A DNA stretch of 11,312 nt from Planctomycetaceae bacterium. Its GTDB lineage: Bacteria; Planctomycetota; Planctomycetia; Pirellulales; Pirellulaceae. The stretch lies in contig PAJC01000154.1 in the NCBI GenBank assembly GCA_002705165.1, forward strand, positions 6,306 through 17,617, in the 5' to 3' direction. A program made the translations under genes and the position numbers. Within the stretch, counting starts at the first letter, position 1. Every line of letters begins with the position of its first letter. Under the pieces are notes generated by a model. It did not search any database. It saw only the letters and a program-made list of their open reading frames with translations, and was not told where the DNA came from. Below are positions 5,588-11,312 of the stretch, piece after piece.

Positions 5588-6931
5588 ATGGCAGATTTTG
5601 TAAATCATATACTTACTTTAGAAGATTCGTGGATCGGATATATTGTGGCTGCATTAGTGGCCGCTGTACTTATCCTGCACGTCGTGGCTGTGGGAGCACT
5701 GCTCTTTATTTGGATGGAACGTAAAATCTCGGGCCGCATTCAAGACCGATTGGGGCCAACACGAGTAGGTGGTAAATTTGGTTGGTTGCAGACCCTCGCT
5801 GACGGCATCAAGCTGATTGCTAAAGAAGATGTCACACCGGATTTAGCGGACAAATTCCTTTTCAAAATTGCTCCCTATGTTGGCCTGGCGGCCAGCTATG
5901 CAGCCTTCATCGCTTTGCCGTTTGCAGACGGAGTTGTTGGTCAGCACGTGAATACGGCGGTCTTCTTTGTTTTGGCCGTGCTCGGACTGGAAGTCTTCAG
6001 CGTTATTCTGGCTGGTTATTCCTCGGGTTCGAAATGGTCACTATTTGGTGCGATGCGTGAAGCCGCTCAGGTGGTTAGTTACGAGGTTCCGCTTGGTATG
6101 TGTGTTGTTGTCCCGGTCATGATTTGCGGAACAATGAATCTCACCACCATCGCAAATATGCAAGCTGGGTTTTTCACCAATTGGCTGGTTTTTAATGATC
6201 CGTTTACATTCCTGACAGCGATTGTTTACTTCACATGTGCAACAGCTGGTGTAAACCGAGCGCCGTTTGACCTGGCTGAAGCTGAAAGTGAACTGGTTGC
6301 TGGATTTCATACCGAGTACTCCGGTTTGCGATGGAGTTTGTTCTTCATGGCTGAATACAGTTCCATGTTTATTGTTGCCGCCTTGGCTAGCATCCTCTTT
6401 TTCGGCGGTTCACATGGGCCAATTCCGATTGCTGATGTTTTGGGATTGCTTTCGCTCGATAATCTCGGCAGTTCAGATCCAGCTTTTCACGTTTTCAATG
6501 AGGATGGTGGTGGTTTCTTTGCTTCATTGAATTTGGAAATAGCGATTGCAAGATTTCTGGGCGTTGCCAACCTTCTGCTTAAAGGTACCATCGGTGTCAC
6601 TGTCATGATGTGGGTGCGGTGGTCATTCCCGCGTCTTCGAATTGATCAGGTCATGACGATGTGTTTGAAGTACTGTGTGCCGTTGGCAGCAGTTGGATTT
6701 CTGGGAGCTACTGCTTGGCAGGCACTTGATTTGCCGACTGGCAATTCGCTGATGAATAGTCCCCGTTATTCACACCACGAACTCTGGACGGCCGATGACA
6801 GCGAGTCGACGGTCGAAGAAGCATCGTCGAATGAAGTACAAACTCCTCATGAAGATGATACCCATGCTGCAGCAAAGGCGGTGGAATTAAAAACCGTACC
6901 TGTTTCAGTTGTGAAAGGAGGTGAACGATAA
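5588..6931 (+). CDS. nuoH: NADH-quinone oxidoreductase subunit NuoH with extra loop and acidic tail
   Basis: NuoH (ND1 homologue) is the membrane subunit that forms the entrance of the quinone channel and links it to the proton path. Signatures are intact: WMERKISGRIQDRLGPTRVG (42-61), KEDVTP (79-84), and the acidic loop APFDLAEAESELVAGF (225-240) followed by HTEYSG (241-246). About eight membrane segments are visible. The length of 447 compares with about 325 in E. coli. The excess is a loop at about 277-322 (GPIPIADVLG... to the FNEDGGG stretch), before the helix preceding FPRLRIDQVM, and a hydrophilic Glu/Ser-rich C-terminal tail from about 382. The tail's last codons (KGGER) also encode the Shine-Dalgarno site of nuoJ, and its stop overlaps the nuoJ start (TAATG). 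AAGG lies eight bases before the start ATG. Confidence 0.95.
   Translation: MADFVNHILTLEDSWIGYIVAALVAAVLILHVVAVGALLFIWMERKISGRIQDRLGPTRVGGKFGWLQTLADGIKLIAKEDVTPDLADKFLFKIAPYVGLAASYAAFIALPFADGVVGQHVNTAVFFVLAVLGLEVFSVILAGYSSGSKWSLFGAMREAAQVVSYEVPLGMCVVVPVMICGTMNLTTIANMQAGFFTNWLVFNDPFTFLTAIVYFTCATAGVNRAPFDLAEAESELVAGFHTEYSGLRWSLFFMAEYSSMFIVAALASILFFGGSHGPIPIADVLGLLSLDNLGSSDPAFHVFNEDGGGFFASLNLEIAIARFLGVANLLLKGTIGVTVMMWVRWSFPRLRIDQVMTMCLKYCVPLAAVGFLGATAWQALDLPTGNSLMNSPRYSHHELWTADDSESTVEEASSNEVQTPHEDDTHAAAKAVELKTVPVSVVKGGER
6914..6923 (+). promoter_or_regulatory. Strong Shine-Dalgarno site of nuoJ inside the nuoH 3' end
   Basis: AAAGGAGGTG is a near-perfect anti-16S match, nine bases from AGGAGG to the nuoJ ATG. 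It is the strongest ribosome site in the window and is written into the final nuoH codons (Lys-Gly-Gly-Glu-Arg). With the TAATG overlap it supports both coupling and independent initiation of nuoJ. Confidence 0.88.
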
Positions 6932-7674
6932 TGGATTTATTCGCAGTAGCTTGGCCTTATTGGCACCAATTCTTCTTTATCATTTTCGCAGCGACAGCTG
7001 TTGGTTTTGGTTTTGGCGTGTTGCTAAGTAAAAATGTCGTTCGCATGGCGTTTTACCTCGTCCTCTCACTCGGCTCGACCGCCGGTTTGTTTTTTCTGGC
7101 GGGGGCTGAATTTGTTGGCGCGATGCAGTTGATGATCTATGTCGGTGGCACGCTTGTCCTGTTGATTTTCGGGGTCATGCTGACCGCGCAAAAAGATTTT
7201 ATCAATATGGATACTCACACACAGGATTGGATCCTGGCAACGATTGTGGGGGGGTCGTTGTTAATGGTTCTATTGTTTGCAGCTTTTGGCGCCGAGGATT
7301 GGAACACACCACAGGACCTGACAGATGCGAAAGTGGAAGCTACGAAAGAAGCGACTCCACTGGGGTTGGCTTTAACAGGGATTCGTGTAGATACATTGGG
7401 TGAAACCGACGACGCAGTACAGGGTGGTAAAGCAGGTTATCTGATGCCATTTATTATTGTATCGGTTCACCTATTGGTGGTTCTGATTGGCGCGGCCTAT
7501 ATGGCTCGAACCAAAAAGCTTTCACACGCTACGGATGATAAGAGTAGCCGAGCAAAGCTAATGTTGTTCAAGATGGAACACGAGGCAGAACTGTTGGAAG
7601 AAGAAACATATGTAGTTACTCATCGAGGGCAGTCAGCACTGAATCCGCTGGATCCTCAGGACGATGAAAACTAG
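6931..7674 (+). CDS. nuoJ: NADH-quinone oxidoreductase subunit NuoJ with long C-terminal tail
   Basis: NuoJ (ND6 homologue) is a five-helix membrane subunit next to NuoH and NuoK. TM1 is about residues 13-32 and TM2 about 38-57. TM3 contains MQLMIYVGGTLVLLIFGVML (65-84), with the Tyr70-Val-Gly-Gly pi-bulge region important for coupling. TM4 is about 100-119 and TM5 about 169-191. At 247 residues it exceeds the E. coli protein (about 184). The additions are a TM4-TM5 loop (about 121-168) and a charged tail after residue 193 containing an Lys/Glu-rich helix (KMEHEAELLEEE). The start is fixed by the Shine-Dalgarno site at the end of nuoH. Confidence 0.93.
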   Translation: MDLFAVAWPYWHQFFFIIFAATAVGFGFGVLLSKNVVRMAFYLVLSLGSTAGLFFLAGAEFVGAMQLMIYVGGTLVLLIFGVMLTAQKDFINMDTHTQDWILATIVGGSLLMVLLFAAFGAEDWNTPQDLTDAKVEATKEATPLGLALTGIRVDTLGETDDAVQGGKAGYLMPFIIVSVHLLVVLIGAAYMARTKKLSHATDDKSSRAKLMLFKMEHEAELLEEETYVVTHRGQSALNPLDPQDDEN

Positions 7675-7707
7675 GCATTCACTAAAGAGAGTGATTGGAA
7701 ATTCAAA

Positions 7708-8043
7708 ATGTTATTGATTGGGACAGTTTCCGTTTCCTGGTACCTCGCAGTAGGAGCCGTGCTGTTTGTGCTCGGCGCCGTCTGTATGGCCACAAAACGT
7801 AACTTGTTGGGAGTGTTGATGGGCGTTGAATTAGTCCTCAATGGTGCCAACATGAACTTCATTGCATTTGGAAGTAAAGTACTTCGGCCGCAGGGATCAT
7901 TAGGGCTGGACGGTCAGTTGATCGCCTTGTTTGTAATTGTCTTGGCAGCGGCTGAAGCTGCGGTGGCGTTGGCGATTGCGTTGAATTTTTATAACAACCA
8001 CAACACTGTGGACGTAGATAGAGCAAACGAGTTAAACGGCTAA
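7708..8043 (+). CDS. nuoK: NADH-quinone oxidoreductase subunit NuoK
   Basis: NuoK (ND4L homologue) is a three-helix membrane subunit in the proton pathway between NuoJ and NuoN. It is 111 residues, near the usual 100-105. TM1 is about 9-27. TM2 (about 32-55) carries Glu41 in GVELVLNGANMNF. TM3 (about 69-93) carries Glu83 in LAAAEAAVALAIAL. These match the two buried glutamates essential in E. coli (Glu36 and Glu72). There is only a weak GGA upstream. It lies 33 bases after nuoJ, and its TAA overlaps the nuoL ATG by one base. Confidence 0.95.
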   Translation: MLLIGTVSVSWYLAVGAVLFVLGAVCMATKRNLLGVLMGVELVLNGANMNFIAFGSKVLRPQGSLGLDGQLIALFVIVLAAAEAAVALAIALNFYNNHNTVDVDRANELNG

Positions 8044-10862
8044 TGAATTATCTCCCTACATTACTAGGTGTTGCTGTATTACTGCCCTTAAGTGCGTTTT
8101 TTGTAAACCTCTTTTTAGGTCATGCCCTACGGCGCAAAGGACAAAGTAAACTCGCAGCCTTTGTCTCATTGTCGGCAATTGCTGGTGCAGCCCTGCTTTC
8201 TTTCATCTCCTTGTTTGTCTGGCTCGCAGCGGAAAACGGAGAAGTTACAAACCGAGCGGCATTGAGTGACCTGAAGAAAGCTAATAAAGAACATCTTCAG
8301 CACTTGGAAGAACAGGCAAGTTCTAATGCTAGTCATCATGACCACGAGGACCAGGCTCATGATGTTGAAGGGGAGCAGGCATCCGTTTTATCGGGTGGAG
8401 AATTCTATACGGCCTTAGTCGAAGAAGAACATGCTGCCGAAGACGGTGAAGGTCATGACGAGCATGGTCATGACGAGGGTCATCACGATCATCCTGATGG
8501 AAATCATGGAGATAGTGCACATGATGACCACGGTCATGCTCATGGACCCACTTTTAAAGCTTCTTCGGGTGAATACTATACGCTGGGAACTTTCGGGGAA
8601 CTTGAACTTTCGATCGGCTATTACATCGATTCACTGACGATTGCTATGTTCTGTATGGTGACATTCATTGCAACACTGATTCATTGGTATGCATCCAAAT
8701 ATATGGATGATGAGTTACCGGAAAGTAAGCGTGATCATCATGTCGATCCAGAAAAGCACCGTTTTCTCGGTTACTTCTACAATGCGAAATTAACTGGTGG
8801 TGATGACCATCACGATGACCATCATGATGATCATCATGATGGTCACGAGCATGACGGTGAAGATGTCAGTGAAGAAGATTATGACTTCGTTGATCATGAA
8901 GTCGTTATGCCAGATGGCAGTCATTGCCACCGCAAAGGTCGTTATCCACGATTCTTTCAGGCATTGTCTCTCTTTTGCTTCAGTATGCTCGGATTGGTAT
9001 TGGCCGGTAATATTGCCATGACTTTTGTGTTCTGGGAATTGGTCGGGATTTGTTCGTACTTCCTGATCGGTTTTTATGTGGAACGCAAGAGTGCTTCGAC
9101 TGCCGCGAATAAAGCTTTCATTGCTAACCGAGTCGGCGACTTTGGAATGATCATTGGTTTGATGATTTTCTGGACCGGTTTTGGGACGTTTAATTACGAC
9201 GAGCTATTCGACACAATGAAAACCGCTGGAACGCCAACCCAAGTTTTGGCTTCCTACGGCCATGACCACAATGGAATTGAAACTTCGATTCCTGCTGGTT
9301 TTGCGAAACAATTTCACAAAGCCGAAATTCAGGCCTATGCGGGTGAGCATGGTGTATCAGGCGACGAAGCTTTGACGGCTATCAACGAAGTTCGAGCTGA
9401 GGAAGAGAAGTCACCACTGGGCTATTGGCTGATGATTGTTGGTGGACTGGGTATCTTTTGTGGTTGTGTTGGTAAGAGTGCTCAGTTCCCGCTGCATATA
9501 TGGCTTCCGGACGCGATGGAAGGTCCAACGCCTGTTTCGGCTCTTGTACACTCAGCAACGATGGTCGCCGCAGGTGTATTTCTTGTGGGCCGATTCTTTC
9601 CGATGTTAGTCCCCGAAGTATTATTTGTCATTGCGATTATTGGAACGATTACGCTCTTTATCGGAGCTAGCATTGCGATCGTTGCGACCGACATCAAGAA
9701 AGTCCTGGCCTATTCTACGATTTCACAACTTGGCTATATGATCATGGCGCTTGGCGTTGGTGGTTGGGTTGCCGGACTGATGCACTTGTTTACGCATGCC
9801 TTCTTCAAATCGTTGCTCTTCATGGGGTCTGGTTCAGTGATTCATGCGGTGCACACCAATGAAATGACTGAGATGGGTGGTTTGCGAAAGAAAATTCCAA
9901 TTACTGCCTGGACTATGTTTATTGCCTGCCTGGCAATTGCTGGAGCTGGAATTCCATTTGTCCTTGGTACTAGTGGATATTATTCAAAAGATGCGATCCT
10001 CGAGCAGGCATTCAGTTGGGGTGACCATAACGGTTGGGGATTTGGTGGTCCCTTCTTCTGGATTGCATTAGGAAGTGCTGCAATCACAGCCTTCTATATG
10101 TTCCGTATGTGGTTCATGACGTTTGTCGGTAAGCCACGGGATGAAGAACGATTCTCTCATGCACACGAATATCCTCGAATGGTTCATCCATTGTTGATTT
10201 TGTCAGTGATGGCGATTGGTGTTGCCTGGGCAAACCCGTTCTCTCCTGGAACGGAACTTGGTTACCTGTTGGAAGCAGCTCGTCCGGAAGCCGTCGCGGG
10301 GCAGACGCTGGCTGGTTTAGGTTCTGACGTTGTCGTGCCCGATGAACACCTGAGCCATATGAGTCGAGTGAAAGTGCCGGTCACATTACTGGCGACTCTC
10401 TCAGGTGTGATTGGTATTGCGCTGGCGTTCCTGATGTATGCGACTCCTGCTAATAAGTTCCTAAAAGCTTCTGAAGTGCAGGCGCAATTTGGAGGAGTTC
10501 ACAACTTCTTGCGGAATAAATGGTGGTTTGACGAGCTGTATGACTTCCTGTTCGTACGACCTTCAAAGGTGATTGGAGGATTTGCCTCAGCCATTGATAA
10601 AAACATATTTGATACGATCGTTCACTTCACTGCCCGAGCGGCCAAAAAGGTTGCCAATGGATGGTCGAAGATTCTGGATGGATTCGTGATTGATGGATTC
10701 GTTGACTGGTTGGGTGGCTCGGTTTACCGGGTTGGCACTTCACTGCGACGGGTTCAAACCGGAAATCTGCGCCAATACGTGTTATTCATAGTGATTGGAG
10801 CAGTGGCAATTTTTGTCTTTGTTAGCTTTATGTGGGATCCGGCTGCGGCCAGCACCAAGTAA
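8043..10862 (+). CDS. nuoL: NADH-quinone oxidoreductase subunit NuoL with His-rich inserts (939 aa)
   Basis: NuoL (ND5 homologue) is the distal antiporter-like proton pump with the lateral amphipathic helix. The core residues are present: Glu332 in FWELVGICSYFLIGFY (TM5 Glu144 of E. coli), Lys478 in VGKSAQFPL (Lys229), His503 in ALVHSATMV, Lys589 in HAFFKSLLF, and Lys649-Asp650 in GYYSKDAIL. The C-terminal region (about 823-939) holds the lateral helix and final membrane anchor. The length of 939 compares with about 613 in E. coli. The excess comprises a His/Asp/Glu-rich insert at about 67-180, a second at about 222-300 with a DDHHDDHHDDHH core, a third of about 50 residues at about 395-457, and a longer segment near 730-775. 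The inserts stay in frame and the core is intact, so it should be functional. There is no clear Shine-Dalgarno site, and initiation is probably coupled to nuoK through TAATG. Confidence 0.93.
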   Translation: MNYLPTLLGVAVLLPLSAFFVNLFLGHALRRKGQSKLAAFVSLSAIAGAALLSFISLFVWLAAENGEVTNRAALSDLKKANKEHLQHLEEQASSNASHHDHEDQAHDVEGEQASVLSGGEFYTALVEEEHAAEDGEGHDEHGHDEGHHDHPDGNHGDSAHDDHGHAHGPTFKASSGEYYTLGTFGELELSIGYYIDSLTIAMFCMVTFIATLIHWYASKYMDDELPESKRDHHVDPEKHRFLGYFYNAKLTGGDDHHDDHHDDHHDGHEHDGEDVSEEDYDFVDHEVVMPDGSHCHRKGRYPRFFQALSLFCFSMLGLVLAGNIAMTFVFWELVGICSYFLIGFYVERKSASTAANKAFIANRVGDFGMIIGLMIFWTGFGTFNYDELFDTMKTAGTPTQVLASYGHDHNGIETSIPAGFAKQFHKAEIQAYAGEHGVSGDEALTAINEVRAEEEKSPLGYWLMIVGGLGIFCGCVGKSAQFPLHIWLPDAMEGPTPVSALVHSATMVAAGVFLVGRFFPMLVPEVLFVIAIIGTITLFIGASIAIVATDIKKVLAYSTISQLGYMIMALGVGGWVAGLMHLFTHAFFKSLLFMGSGSVIHAVHTNEMTEMGGLRKKIPITAWTMFIACLAIAGAGIPFVLGTSGYYSKDAILEQAFSWGDHNGWGFGGPFFWIALGSAAITAFYMFRMWFMTFVGKPRDEERFSHAHEYPRMVHPLLILSVMAIGVAWANPFSPGTELGYLLEAARPEAVAGQTLAGLGSDVVVPDEHLSHMSRVKVPVTLLATLSGVIGIALAFLMYATPANKFLKASEVQAQFGGVHNFLRNKWWFDELYDFLFVRPSKVIGGFASAIDKNIFDTIVHFTARAAKKVANGWSKILDGFVIDGFVDWLGGSVYRVGTSLRRVQTGNLRQYVLFIVIGAVAIFVFVSFMWDPAAASTK
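8334..8543 (+). other. First His-rich insert region of NuoL (residues 98-167)
   Basis: This segment encodes 16 His in 70 residues, 11 of them between residues 138 and 167, mixed with Asp, Glu and Gly in patterns such as HDEHGHDEGHHDH and HDDHGHAHG. It lies between TM2 and TM3. In the known NuoL topology (N terminus outside) that is the periplasmic face. Such patterns resemble metal-binding loops of zinc or nickel transporters and chaperones. Metal binding is inferred. Confidence 0.75.
8802..8846 (+). repeat. 12-bp tandem repeat coding a DDHH array in NuoL
   Basis: A 12-base unit, GATGACCATCAC with small variants, repeats about 3.7 times and encodes Asp-Asp-His-His each time (residues 254-265, then DGHEHD). 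Because the unit is four codons, gain or loss by slippage would keep the nuoL frame. Third-position differences show that the copies are not all recent. Confidence 0.8.
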
Positions 10863-10946
10863 GGCATTTTAGAAACTAACTAAACGAAACACTTTTTCCT
10901 ACAACTCGAAGCACAATGCTTCACCCAAAACTGGAAGAGTAAACAC

Positions 10947-11312
10947 ATGTTTATAATAAGCTTAATTGTATTTTTACCAACTCTTGGAGCACTCGCGATT
11001 GCCTTCATGCCAAGCAAGAAGGATGAGAACGGTGTGAACGATAAAGAAAATCAGAACCTGTTGCTTGGTGCGACTTTGGCGATTGGTATTCTTACGTTCC
11101 TCGTTACGCTGGGGGCGCTTCTCTTCGGTGGGGAAACCGCTTTTGAAGCATCTACGGCATCAATGCAGAATGCATTTAGTGTGGATTGGATTCCTTCGTT
11201 CAACATTGCTTACGCAATGGGACTTGATGGAATTAGCCTCCCTCTGATTTTGCTGACCACGGGTGTCAGTATTCTTGCGATTCTGGCTAGCTGGTCCATT
11301 AAGAAGCACGTG
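10947..11312 (+). CDS. nuoM: NADH-quinone oxidoreductase subunit NuoM, N-terminal part only
   Basis: NuoM (ND4 homologue) is the second antiporter-like proton pump of the membrane arm. The first 122 codons are in the window and the frame is open at the end. Visible are TM1 (about residues 3-20), TM2 (about 38-60), a hydrophilic loop, and the family signature MGLDGISLPLILLTTGVS (91-108), the start of TM3. The loop between TM1 and TM2 (SKKDENGVNDKENQ) is charged. It does not carry His-rich inserts in the visible part. The start is supported by a GGAAGAG eight bases upstream. It follows nuoL after 84 bases that contain only a weak hairpin (GAAGC/GCTTC at 10908-10922). nuoN would be expected next, outside the window. 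Confidence 0.93.
   Translation, partial: MFIISLIVFLPTLGALAIAFMPSKKDENGVNDKENQNLLLGATLAIGILTFLVTLGALLFGGETAFEASTASMQNAFSVDWIPSFNIAYAMGLDGISLPLILLTTGVSILAILASWSIKKHV

Noticed and set aside
8802..8846. Short tandem repeat as a possible CRISPR array or origin iterons
   Set aside because: The units are 12 bases with no spacers, lie inside nuoL, and encode a regular DDHH pattern.
8431..9021. Open frames rich in Met, Thr and His overlapping the His-rich parts of nuoL on both strands
   Set aside because: These are by-products of the repetitive GAT/CAT codons, which keep other frames open. They have no start signals.
10908..10922. Hairpin GAAGC/GCTTC in the nuoL-nuoM spacer as a terminator
   Set aside because: It has only five base pairs and no T run follows, so it would not terminate transcription inside the operon.

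Overview
The window looks like a piece of a bacterial chromosome, most likely from a planctomycete (Planctomycetota). That assignment is an inference. It rests on the futalosine-type menaquinone gene, the style of the CsrA protein, mostly weak Shine-Dalgarno sites, and complex I subunits with unusually long loops and tails. No mobile element, CRISPR array, prophage or rRNA gene is visible, and base composition and codon use look even throughout.

Left part (1-1890). The window opens inside the 3' part of mqnD, a late enzyme of futalosine-dependent menaquinone synthesis, which ends at a clear rho-independent terminator. A tRNA-Glu (UUC) gene on the minus strand follows, with its own perfect terminator hairpin facing the mqnD terminator. 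Next, also on the minus strand, comes csrA, the global post-transcriptional regulator, with a plausible terminator about 100 bases past its stop. Between csrA and the first nuo gene is a 623-base stretch with no convincing gene. It should hold the two divergent promoters.

Right part (1891-11312). A plus-strand operon encodes NADH:quinone oxidoreductase (complex I): nuoI, a DUF2203 gene, nuoA, nuoC, nuoD, nuoH, nuoJ, nuoK, nuoL and the start of nuoM. Spacers are short, and nuoH/nuoJ and nuoK/nuoL overlap by one base (TAATG). The order is not the textbook A-B-C-D-E-F-G-H-I-J-K-L-M-N. NuoI has moved to the front, a DUF2203 gene is inserted, nuoB is missing between nuoA and nuoC, and nuoE, nuoF and nuoG are missing between nuoD and nuoH. 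The encoded subunits supply most of the membrane arm and part of the quinone-binding module. NuoB and the NADH-oxidising subunits must come from elsewhere or be replaced.

The most striking content is structural. NuoL is 939 residues, against roughly 610-620 in E. coli. It carries two His/Asp-rich inserts, one in the loop after TM2 and one in the loop after TM3, so they probably lie on opposite faces of the membrane, plus a third insert further on. NuoA has a roughly 55-residue insert, and NuoH and NuoJ have extra loops and charged C-terminal tails. The system is therefore a decorated complex I rather than a new pathway. MqnD makes part of the quinone that complex I would reduce, so the two ends of the window are linked in function.
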